Source of the DNA: Diphasiastrum complanatum
Taxonomy: Eukaryota; Streptophyta; Lycopodiopsida; Lycopodiales; Lycopodiaceae
Reading direction: 5' to 3'
Assembly (NCBI GenBank): GCA_029204225.1
Contig: CM055092.1
Location: forward strand, 43,137,863-43,201,862
DNA: 64,000 nucleotides
Below, piece after piece: positions 1 to 10,800 of this stretch. The notes beneath the pieces were generated by a model. The model saw only the letters and a list, made by a program, of their open reading frames with translations, searched no databases and had not been told where the DNA came from. The first letter of the stretch is position 1; each line of letters starts with the position of its first letter. The translations under genes were made by a program, and so were the position numbers.

Positions 1-322
1 TTATACCCATTGGGGGGCCTATTCAGAATATACATTACATCATTCTTTTCAAAAAAACACCCAAGAGAGCAGTCCAACTAAGACTCTGACGATGGAAAAA
101 AGCACATTGATCCCTCCCAAAGGTCAACACACAATCTCACAAGTCTTGAAGCATCCTCAACCTCATTCGAGACATCGGACACAAGAAATTTAAATAGCCC
201 GTCCTTGAGTTGATATTACTCCATCTCTGAAGGTGATGAGCCACATGACACTTGAGTGCTTATGATGATTTTAAACTTTCGGGATACTCTAACGTGGATC
301 ACAATCTATTTATAGTGCATTG

Positions 323-326
<4 letters not shown>
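1..326. other. No gene recognised
   Basis: AT-rich sequence left of the (GA)n tract, with no open frame that resembles a known protein. DRG2 exon 1 must lie further left than the window, so this stretch is probably intron (inference). Confidence 0.4.

Positions 327-400
<74 letters not shown>
327..400. repeat. (GA)n microsatellite, 3' tail of LINE A
   Basis: About 37 GA units read on +. On the minus strand it directly follows the LINE A 3' UTR. The sequence to its right (401-470) resembles the sequence to the right of the second tract (4312-4360), with ATTAATGTCT and GGCAxATAAGA in the same order and spacing. This suggests the tract belongs to the element rather than arising by chance next to it. 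Confidence 0.85.
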
Positions 401-403
<3 letters not shown>

Positions 404-664
404 AGAATTAGAATTATATATATTAATGTCTGTCAAGTACCCGAGGGCACATAAGATAAGTAGAAAGTACATCAAAAAAGAAGGAGCATTGTCCATGTAG
501 GACTTATTCCTAACAGCTAAACCAACACTAGAAAACAGAGAGAAAAACAAAGCTTAATCTCCAGCTCTGTTGAGGGTACAATATCAGTAGCTTAACCACC
601 AGCTACACAAAGGGAAAGAGAAAACTGAAATAAGTTAGCTAACTGGCTAAGTGGATATAAAAAA

Positions 665-2446
665 CTACGTGATATGGTGAGAAGCAGGTGTTGGCCTCCG
701 GTGAAGAGCCCTGGGCCTGGAGGAGCGAAGAGGATGCTGGAGCTTCGGTCGTCGTACTGGAATGTCTATCTCACTGTCAGAAGTCTCATCTCTATCCCTC
801 TTCTGGAAAAAGTGCGTAATGTGGGATTGGCTATGATCCACATCAGAAACATCCAATAAAAAGGAAGATCTCGGAGTAAACATCTCTCGCAATAATAAAC
901 CAACACATCTCGCATCTGAGAAGGCAAGTGTAAGTGGAGTATCTCTGTATGAGCAATGGTATCTGCCTCTGATCTCATAGTAGGCTGGACATCGGAAAAT
1001 AAAATGGAACTCATCCTCAATCTCCTGTAAAGAGCAGCACTGACAAATCCGTAGCGGTCGAGGTGTGTCTGTGTATCTGCCTGTCTGAATAGCAAGCTGG
1101 TGAGAAGAGACCCTAAACTGACCAAGACGGTAACGCGGGCCGAAAGATAACATCTGAGACAAATAACCCGGCCGAATGGGAAGCCCGGAAACATCTAGCT
1201 TCTGAAGATGAGTGTGATAAAAATGAAGCTTGACCCGTGCTGGATCTGGGTGAGACCACACTGTGCTGATGTAAGCTCTGTAAATCTGCTGGCGGATATA
1301 TGCGTGTGTCGCATTCGGGAGATCATATATAGATAAACCCCACCTACTCAAAAGGTCAGAAACACATTGAAACCATGAGGACTTAGCCTGCTGACTAGCT
1401 AGAGTGTGAGAGGATGTGAAAGCTGTAGCAACATATCTGGATGAATCAAGCTCCGAGACTCTATGAATGAATGTGATAATCCAAAATATAGCCTCGACAA
1501 TCAGTGGTGGTGAGGCAAACTCTGCCAGTATGGTATCATGGGGAACTGACTGCTTCGCACGGATCATCCGGTCAAGCATAAGGATCTGCAAACGTGAAAT
1601 ATCACTCCAAGTATCTCTAGACAAGCCAAGACACCACGTCTCTGCTAAGTACAGAGCCACCGGAGAGACAGTGGCAGAAAAAAGGCGACAACGCGTATCA
1701 GGATCATGTACATAGTAAATAGAGGAAAACCTCTCCATCTGGACAAGAGCAGAGTGCCCCTTGCGGAGCCTAGATAGTGCAGCTGGTCTAAACGTGAGCA
1801 ATGGACCAGTAAAAAGGACACCTAAGTAAGTATAAGAGGCTACTATCTCCAGTGGAAGCCCATCATAGTAGAACACTGTGTCTCTCATATGCTGTCGATT
1901 GGTGTTGAACACCATGACCTTAGTCTTACCAATGTTCACCATCAAACCCCATGTTTGGCAGAAAGTATATAAAGCATCAAGGTGCTGCTGAAGCCCAGAT
2001 GCGGATCTTGATAGAAGTATCACGTCATCCGCATACAGCAGAATAGGGATAATCATATCTGCTAATGGACAGCCATCTCCACCCTCCTCCCTAATAATCC
2101 GCTCAAGATCATCAATGCATAGAGCAAGGAGAGTAGGGGACAAAGGACATCCCTGCTTAACTCCCACTGTACTATGAATGTAAGAGGACCATCCATCACC
2201 ATCTCGAAAATGGGCCAGCACTCTCTCATACAATGTAACGATAGCAACAATGATCTCCTGAGAAAAGCCAAGCGATGCTAAGCGCTGGAGTAAAAGGTGT
2301 CTCGGAACAGAATCAAAGGCTTTGCGGAAATCCACAAAGCAATAATAAACCCTCTGCTTCCTGAACTTAGCCTTCTCAATAATGCATCTCAAGATGAATA
2401 TCTGGTCAGCTGTGGAGTAGCCAGCGCGAAAACCTGCCTGTCCCAT
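665..2446 (-). pseudogene. LINE A ORF2, reverse transcriptase and C-terminal knuckle
   Basis: A 593-codon open stretch. It starts within the RT at AGFRAGYSTADQ and carries motif A (FVDFRKAFDSVP), motif B (GVKQGCPLSPTL) and the catalytic motif C (LLYADDVILL). A long thumb/connector follows, then a C-x2-C ... H-x4-C knuckle (CQCCS ... HFIFRCPAYY). The first Met is not the true start: the same frame continues upstream through 2447-2605 and joins the 2606-3595 stretch, broken only by three TAG codons. RT copies the element RNA at a nicked target (family knowledge). The upstream stops mean this copy cannot make full ORF2 protein without readthrough. Confidence 0.85.
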
Positions 2447-2605
2447 AGCATGTAACCCCTCTGTCTCTGCCCGTGAGCTAACAATAGACTATAAAATGGA
2501 TCCATATAGCTTGGCCATAGTATGAGTGATCATAATAGTGCGGTAGTTGTTGACAATCTAAGGATCCCCGGCTTTGAGGATAGGGTGTAAAAGGTTGGTG
2601 CACCA

Positions 2606-3595
2606 CTATGTGGGGAGACCGAAGATGACAGATTGGTTAAAGATATGGGAAATGTATGGGGCAATAATGTGAGCAACTGGTTTTAGGAAGTCCATACTTA
2701 GGAGGTCAACATCAGTGGCTTTTTGGGTTTGACCATTTTGGATGGCGTTTTCAACCATGGACGGGGGAAAGAGGGTGAATTCTGAAGGGCGTGGGGAAAG
2801 AGAAATGGAAAGAGAGTCAACTGTATAAAGCTTAGTAGCATAATTTATCCATGATTCAATAGCAATAGGAGCGGGTTTATAAGGGATTTTAGAGAACATC
2901 CGCCAAAAGAAATGGGAGGATGGGGAGGCAATAGCATCAACAAGTTTTTGTCCCAAGGACTGGAGATAAGCTGTCTTTTTTTTTAGAGTCACTTTGTGAT
3001 ATTCTTTTTGTTTCATGGCTAGGGTGTGAGGAGAGTGGTATCTAGCATATACAACTTGTTTATGCAATGAGAAGCACTCTGTATCATACCATTTGTTGTG
3101 AGTGCGTTTATGCGAAGGGAAGGTTTTTGAAGGATAGGCAGTATTGGCAGATTGCAAAAGAGATTGAGATAAAAAGATAGCTTGTTGGTCAACTGAGGAG
3201 GTGAAGGGGAAGTCTTGGAGAAAAGTAACTAGGGACTCGGTGTAAAGGGGAAAACCAGATGGAGAGGAAACCGGGCAATGGTGATGAGTGGGACGGTGTG
3301 TTGTGACTATGGTACTATGATGACCAAGGGATAGAAGTAGGAGGGAGTGATCAGAAATGGTAGGAGGTATAATGCGGAAGGTATGAAGAAATGGGATCGA
3401 AGCCGGTGACCCAATGAAGTAGTCAACAACACTATGTCCTCCTCCATGTGGGTGACAAGTAAAATGATATGACGAAGGCCAGTAAGGAAGGCCATTCAAA
3501 ATGGTTAAGGAATGGGCCTCTGCTAAACCAATCAGCCGCTCTCCAAAGTGGGTAGCTGAACTATCTGCATCCTGTGAGGTCCTGTCAAAGCCCAT
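2606..3595 (-). pseudogene. LINE A ORF2, endonuclease C-terminus to RT entry
   Basis: A 329-codon stretch in the same frame as the RT stretch. [15 protein letters not shown] followed by TISDHSLLLLSLG corresponds to the C-terminal half of an APE-type endonuclease, where the SDH motif contributes the catalytic His. A linker follows, ending IFGLPT at a TAG. Just upstream, around 3660-3695 on the minus strand, another frame reads LLAGDFNARTS, the GDFN motif of the same endonuclease, so there is a frameshift near 3600. The homologous region of LINE B aligns along its length. Confidence 0.8.
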
Positions 3596-3599
3596 ATCT

Positions 3600-4130
3600 A
3601 ATGTGTGAACCTGTAGAAAATCACTCTACATAAAACTCAGCTTGCCTGATACTCGTACGAGCATTAAAATCCCCTGCTAAAAGAATAAGGCCTCGCTGTG
3701 CAAAGCTGAATATATCATCTGAGAGAGCCTTGGGTCACCACCAAAATCTGCAAAAGATGATGTCTGTGGTGCAAAGTAACAAACTGCAAGAAAGAGGTCC
3801 TGAGAAAGCCCCAAACAGTGTTCAGAGAACAAAGCGTGCAAATGGATCACTTTTGACCAGTTTAAAATGAGAACTGAAAACATCCTTGGTGAGACATGCA
3901 ACACCACCAGAACCACGGAAGGTCTTCCCTCTCACAAAGGGCCGATGCGCTGAGTGCCAAGTGCAATCTTGTATGGATGGGAGCAGTCTATATAAGGATT
4001 CATGAGTCTCTGCTAACAAAAGGATATCACATTTCAGCATGAAAGAATGGAAGTCACCTGCTGAAGAAGATGATAGTATGCCATTACAATTCCAAAAACC
4101 AATATGTAAAGGCTGAGGGGATCTCGGGCT
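3600..4130 (-). pseudogene. LINE A endonuclease N-terminal half, frameshifted
   Basis: Minus-strand frames give LHIGFWNCNGI, then KCDILLLAETHE (the E-T motif of APE-type endonucleases), RGSGGVACL and LLAGDFNART in the expected order, but not in one frame. The domain is recognisable and inactive as read. There is no ORF1-like sequence between here and the (GA)n tract at 4262. Confidence 0.7.
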
Positions 4131-4254
4131 GCTCCTTTGCCCGAAAGCCCCAACTCCCTATTGTGAAATTTTATCAAAATTTTTTGGTTTGCCTTCAATG
4201 AAAACCACTTGCTGATTTCTTGCATTTGCATCCTGTATAATTTGTTTCCTGGCT

Positions 4255-4260
<6 letters not shown>

Positions 4261-4315
<55 letters not shown>

Positions 4316-4510
4316 ATTAATGTCTTTCCATGCCAGTAGGCATATAAGAAGAAAACATGTCAAGTGTGTGGTACAATGGGAGCGTATGAAATGTCTCCGT
4401 AACAGAAAAGAAATGAAATGCCAATGTACTATACTATGAACATAAAGTAGGTCTAAAAAGTCTAATGCTGCCAATAAGATAATGGTATAACTCCGTGTCA
4501 TCAAGTACTA
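4261..4510 (-). mobile_element. Tail of a second LINE with (GA)n / (TC)n end
   Basis: A 50-bp (GA)n run (4262-4311) is followed by ATTTTATTAATGTCT and a GGCATATAAGA block. This matches the order and spacing of the sequence beside the LINE A tract at 401-455. I read it as a 5'-truncated minus-strand LINE end lying head-to-tail beside LINE A. The right boundary is uncertain. Confidence 0.5.
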
Positions 4511-4626
4511 GAGTTTAGAAGTGGATTTTGTACTTAGCCAAAAGAAGTTATAAGTGTTAAAACTCTCTTCGACCAAATATTTTTACACTTATGGGTTGAC
4601 AAGCTACAATTCCTATATTTGAACAG

Positions 4627-4807
4627 TGTAGGCAAATCGACACTTCTGACTCTTCTCACTGGGACCCACTCAGAAGCTGCCTCCTATGAGTTCACCACAC
4701 TCACTTGCATTCCCGGCATCATCCATTACAATGATGCCAAGATACAACTTTTGGATCTTCCTGGAATTATTGAAGGAGCATCAGAAGGAAAAGGCCGTGG
4801 TAGACAG
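4627..4807 (+). CDS. DRG2: DRG2 exon with P-loop and DLPG motif
   Basis: It follows acceptor TTGAACAG and opens with the last base of a split Ser codon (S-VGKST). It encodes 60 residues from VGKSTLL to GKGRGRQ and ends at donor CAG/GTATAC. The upstream ATG at 4619 lies in the intron. It holds the G1 and G3 nucleotide-binding motifs. Confidence 0.93.
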
Positions 4808-7800
4808 GTATACCTTTTCAATGTCATACCAAAATCAACTTTTTGTATCTATTCCTTTTTATGAGCATTTGATGTGTATTGTGTCACATGTTTTCTAGTT
4901 ATTGTACTTACTACCAATAAACTTCTAGTGAAGAGAACTACACTATATTTTGCTTATGTTTGGGTACCCTTGGTGACATTCACAAGTCGATTGTTAACTC
5001 CAATTTTACTAGACCCTATGTTATTTCAAACAAGTGTGGTTCATCATTAGTTAGTGCTTCAGAAATCAAAACAAAATTCATATAAGTTTAGAAGTGAATT
5101 ATTTTCTCAAAACCCTTTTGACTTCCTTGATGACACTAGATACTATGCTCCGAAATGTGCCCATCTTCAAAAGTCTTCAAGTACCACCTTGGTAACTTCT
5201 TGTCTGCCTTTTGTGTTGATATAGCATGCTCCTCTTCATCAATAGATTGCTGCCTGCCGCTTGCATGATCAGTATCTTCATTTTCTAATGAAGAAAAATC
5301 AATGTCATCAAAAAGCTGCTTATTGTTTGTTGGTTTTTGCTTAAAATCAGCAAGCATATTTTTTGTTGAAAATGGCATCTCTTTATCTTCCTAGTAGTGG
5401 GGTTAAACAATTGGTATGCTTTCTCCTTCTTATCATTTCTTTTGTAATGCACTAAAAACATGAGCATAAGCTTCACATCCAAATAGCCTCAAGTGAGCAA
5501 CACAGCTTGCTGCCATAAACCAATGTTTCGTGGACCTTTTTGAAAAGCATTTTTGCAATGTGTTTGGAATGCGTTTGAAAACAGAAAGAATTGGCTCTGT
5601 TGGGAAAGAGATGGCGAGACTTTTTTGGGTTTTTTTTTTTTTTTACTTGGTTTTATTCCTAGTGTTAAACAATGACAATCGACACATTTAGATGATGAGG
5701 ACTCAATGAGACATTGAGATACATCATCACACTATGCACATGCAGAAGGTATTCATAATTCTACTATTCCCTACCGAGTTCTAACTTTTATATGCCAAAG
5801 TTTCACACACACATTAGGAGGTTTTCTCTTTTTTCTCTAATTTTAAAATTCGTTTTGAACGGTCTGACTAAAACGGACTTTTCGAAATGGAGTTTCATTG
5901 AATGAAACGTGATTCAGTGAAACATTGCATAAAACACCTCTTCGGTTGCTTTGCCTTCCAATGCCTTCAATGGTGAGTAGTTTTGAAGGTAAACTGTCGT
6001 GTGGACAGCCTTGACCTGCTAGAAATTTGATAAGCCTTTGTCCTTATCATGCTACGTCCTCTCAACAATTGCATGATTTTTCCTGTATGATCCCCCATTT
6101 TGTTGCGGTGCATAGGATGCTGCTAAATGCCTTTTGATGCCATGCGCCTTGCGAAAATCTTCAAACTCGTTAGTTTTGAATTCTCCAACTCTATCAAACT
6201 TTAGAAATTCAATTTTTTTGTTTGTTTGATTTTGAACAAATTTTGAACTTCAAAAAAAGCTTGTGGTTTAGGTTTCAAAAAATAAACCCAGCACTTCTTA
6301 GAATTGGGAGACTGCTTACCATTCCAATCATCAATTTGTTCCACACAAACACCTCAAAATTATGTGACAATAACTCACGTTTTTGGCCAGGAACACTATT
6401 TGCATGAAGCTATCTATTCCCTTTCTATGATTTAGCCTAGCGTTCTTTCTAAGACCATTACACAATTTCCACATGCATGCAAATACTCTAGCGAGCATGA
6501 TTCTTGTTCCAATCAATAGATCTCTAAGATTCACGATCTAGGCATCGAATATCTCAGTTGGAACACGAATCAATTCTATGAACTCTCAGCTTGAATAAAT
6601 CAAATTGTTACATGCAAACACCAACTTGTTAAACTCTACTAATCCCACACATAAGGCAACAAAATTGGCTCCAATTCATGAGGAAGTGAAAGTCAATAGG
6701 AAGTTTGCGATCGTTTTGAAAGACCAACTGTTGATTTGTCATCATATATATAGAGATCGGGAATCGTATCCATTGATTTGAAGTACTGAATTTGGCAAGT
6801 TACCTCTATGCTTGATGTTTGAAAGCATGATGCTTTGGACATTTTCTAGATTGATTGATTATCTAGAACTATCAACTTTTGTAACACTACTCACTCTAAT
6901 GGTTGAAGTGATTGATGATTTGAATTCAAGTGCATGTTTCATAGATATGTTACAGAAGGACGAATGAATCAAATGAGATGCAGTCCAATGTTTTCATTTC
7001 CTTATAGACCTCTGTTTGACTAGCAAGTAGTCATCAATTCCAATCAAGGTCCATTGATCATCTTGGTGAATTCAAGATTGATAACAATGGAGGCTGATAT
7101 GAATGAAAATTAGTTCCTCTAGTGAAGGAAGATTGGTCTGCCAAGTTTGTGGATTATGTGGTGCGATAATAGATGACCTAGAACTGATCATTGGGCACCC
7201 AAAGGAAATATGACTTAAATTAGCCATAAAAAAAGTCATATTTAGAGAAATATTTTCTTGAATAGAAATATAGTTGAATGGCTAGATTTGCCATGCTATG
7301 AAAGCTGTTGATCTGTTTGATCTTGAACGGGGATTGTGGAGGGTATCTTCAAAGATTGTATTGTTTGTTGGTTTATAAAGATCTAGACTCTATCATGGTG
7401 TTGAACATGTGGCTCAAATGTACTCCAATGGAGCTTATAGCTTGCCAAAAGAGTATATAGCAATGAAAATAATGGATTTTTGTTGTTACAACATTAATAA
7501 GCCTATCATGCATCCGTTTGCACAAGTGATTCATGTTAGAGGTCTTTGACATCATGGATATTGAAAGTTTCAATTGAAACTCTCTCTTGTAAGTATAGAT
7601 TATGAAGAGCCTCCAATGTCATCAATTCATGGATGAAAAGAGAGTTATGTGTGCTCTATGCTAGATAAATATGTACTACTCAAATGTAGTGATAGGTGAG
7701 AATAGCGTTAGTGGTCGGGACACTAGTATCTCCTAAATCTTGATCGCAGCTCAAAGCAATTTGATAGATACTATCAAAGGCTGGTAAAGGCCTACAATAG

Positions 7801-10800
7801 CTAGCAGTTATTGGAGACACCAAATGTGTATAATCTGATTATAGCACTACTGATAACAATGTTGATTGCGACTATGGAATTGAAGCAATCCACAAATACG
7901 AGTGTAAATTGAAATTGGATTCAAAATTTTGGAAAATGTGGAACTAAACAATACATGGATGAGTATTGTTCATAGATGTTTATCTCCTACCCCTTTACTA
8001 TTTAAGAGGGAAAGAATCTCATGTCCTTAGAACACAAAACTGGGCTTAGGGGATAGTGGTCATGTTAGCAAGGACAAGACTTTAGCTCACTTACCTTCAA
8101 AGGTATGTCTCAAATGTAGATGATGGTTCAAGGCTATATAAACATGCCAAGCATAGAGAGAAGGATCACTCTTGGAGAGACACTTTGAATGAGAGCTTTG
8201 GTGTATGTCTAAGAGTTGATCTAGCTATGCTTTGAAAGAGCATCTATGGTATGGGACACAAATGCTATTGGCATGGGACTAGGCTCAGAGATGGGGGAGG
8301 TCTTGTGCTCTAAGGATAGCTCTTGGATGGAGAGCTTATGAGTGGCTTGAGAGTCCAACAACCATTATGGAGTCTTTCAAGTAGTGGCCAACTGTATGTT
8401 CTTATTGGCATATCTTGAGAGGGTGCGCATGCCCCTATAACTGATCTGATACTTTACTTATCAAAACTAACATATCTTATTCGATAAGGTTCTTCATGTT
8501 GGTAAGGTTCCTGTTGTTTCATGATATTGTTTTTAGCAATTTTCTATCCTTTTCCCATGTTTTCCTTTTGTATCCTCTATATGTGGCCCTTTTTTTTGGA
8601 AACTTTGTTTGAGTTCTGGGTCGATTGCTTATTAAGGTTAATCACTTGCTTCTAGTTCACCCGTATATTCTCCTTTCTTCTACCTAGCTCTTGTTTCGAA
8701 AAAACTTTTGAAGTTTGTTTGAGTTTACGATTTATTGCTTTTTAAGAAATTGCGTTGTACCTTAATCATTTTTCTGGTTTTCTTCTAAGTATCTACTTTA
8801 CATAGTTAAAATCTAATTTGTAAAAAAGTTCAATCACTTAAGTTAAATTTATGCTCTATTCCCTTTCTTTCACGTTTCAATATTGGTTATGTTTTTAGTG
8901 GTAATAAAAAAAATGCCTTCATGTATGGTTGTAGTCAAGTTTTTCTAGGTTGCGCTTCTTCAGATAAATATTTCAATATTTCTCAAATGTTTAGGTTCTT
9001 GTTCTTGATGGTATCAAAGTCATAAAGTAAATTTTATGATAACTCTTGCCTCTTGTAAAGAATTTTGTACAACTGGCTTTTTGGTGGTTCTCCTGATTTA
9101 CCACCAAGAGTCATTTACGCAAATTCTATAAAATAATTTTCGAAAGAATTTCATGTGATTGACTTGTCATGGTTTAATTAACTTTGTCTCACCATGTTAG
9201 AGTCTAGACTGTACTCGCATGAAGTTTCTTTTCTTTGGGTCCTTTTAGGATCAGGGGCTTTTTGGTTAGTATCGTGATCAAGTGGTGTTACTTCAAGAAA
9301 TCGCGGGCACTTGATTGCATGTTATTGTTAGTGATCTTTGGAGTGTAACAGGTGGACCTATTTAGGTGCCTCACCACTTTACAGCAGACCTATTAAACAA
9401 ATCAGAATCATCAAAATCCTACCACCCTCTTTATCACTCAAGTAAAATCTTGTGTCTTCATCATGTGTGTCCATGAAATAAAATGTGGTTGGAGGAGGTT
9501 GGAACTTGGTTTGCAAAGTTTGCACTTTAGTCATGAGCTTTCAATTTCTTTTTGATGCACCATGAACAAATGTAGTAGGTTGTGCAATGCTTCGATATGA
9601 ACAAGCCTGAATATTTGGAGGCTGGACTCCAAGGATTTGAATTTTTGTAAGAAAAGCCCATGAAGAAGATTTAGGGTATCATTAATGGGTATGGGTGTGG
9701 AAAGCGTATGTTAGATACTGTCAGAGTGCAAGTGAAAGCACATATGTTATTAGTGTATAAACTTTAAACTTTGTCTAGAATCCTTAAAAGAAATATTGAA
9801 AATTTGAATTTTTATCCCTATATCTGAACTTTGAAGGTTCATTGATTGTTTAGTACCTCTCTTGCAATGTTCAGGGCTTAGGAAATTTCAGGTGGATAAT
9901 CAGTTTTTGCTGTATATATATGTTGTGCTACCGCGTATTTATTTTGGTTTAAGGCCATGCACATAGATATTAGATTCAAAACTTTTGTAAGAGAGCATTT
10001 GAGCTCAATTGCAAGTTGGACCTTTCAAGATATCATGGTTTCGTTTCCAACAGGATTATTGGGCATTGGCAGGTTATTGCAGTTGCTAAGTCATCTGATC
10101 TTGTCCTTATGATTCTTGATGCTTCAAAGGTGAGACTTGACTATGCTATCCAATCAGTTAGATATATTTTTGATAGAGTATTCTAGCAAATTGGACTAAT
10201 TCCACTCATGCTATGTACTCCAAAAGTTAAGGCTTTCTTTGTTACTTTGTGACCTTGTTGTGATGAAACTTTACTACATGTAGTAAAATAAAGATTGGAA
10301 GCATTTCTTAAACCTTTTCTCATCTGGTTTTACCATTCGTTTCAACTACAATCAAAGCTTAAAATCTTTGTTTATGTGTTGTTACGTTGTAATGATAGAT
10401 ATATGGATGCTAAACGATTGTATGCGTCTATAGGATCATGGTTGCCCGTTCTGGAACGGAACGCGTTTCATTTTGGAATATGACCCAAAAAAAAGGAAAT
10501 TCGCACTTATTAAACAAAGCGAAATAACATTAAAATTTGATCTGCAAGTACATAACATTTTTGTAAGCAAGGCTGACATCACTTGCACTTGTGAGGAAAA
10601 GGTAGCAAGGGCTGCATTAAAGAACTGGAAATTGTCCCTATAATGACAGGTACAGCATCATCAACTGAACTGTAAACAAGCTGGCCTGGAGCTGTAAATG
10701 CATGAACTGGATAATTAGGTAATGTACTTAAAATTAGCTTTTGGTATACCAGCTATTGGCTTCATGGAGAAGACTGTCACTACTGTGGCTTTTAGAGATA

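Larger units (their letters stand above)
327..4260 (-). mobile_element. Non-LTR retrotransposon (LINE A), APE endonuclease + RT, with a (TC)n 3' tail
   Basis: Read on the minus strand, this element has the N-terminal part of an APE-type endonuclease (about 4130-3600), the endonuclease C-terminus with its SDH motif (2606-3595), a reverse transcriptase with YADD, and a C-terminal Cys/His knuckle (665-2446). It then has about 260 bp of 3' UTR and a (CT)n/(TC)n run (327-400 read in reverse) in place of poly(A). No ORF1 is visible, so the copy looks 5'-truncated near 4140-4260. A related LINE, copy B, lies at about 11200-13685. The 5' limit is approximate and I found no target-site duplication. 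The clade is not assigned. Confidence 0.8.

Noticed and set aside
4619-4864. Open frame starting MNSVGKST as a separate small GTPase gene
   Set aside because: It is one DRG2 exon read through its borders: the ATG lies in the intron and the residues after GRGRQ are intronic.
7373-7573. Small minus-strand frame in DRG2 intron
   Set aside because: No similarity, no splice context, and expected by chance in AT-rich DNA.
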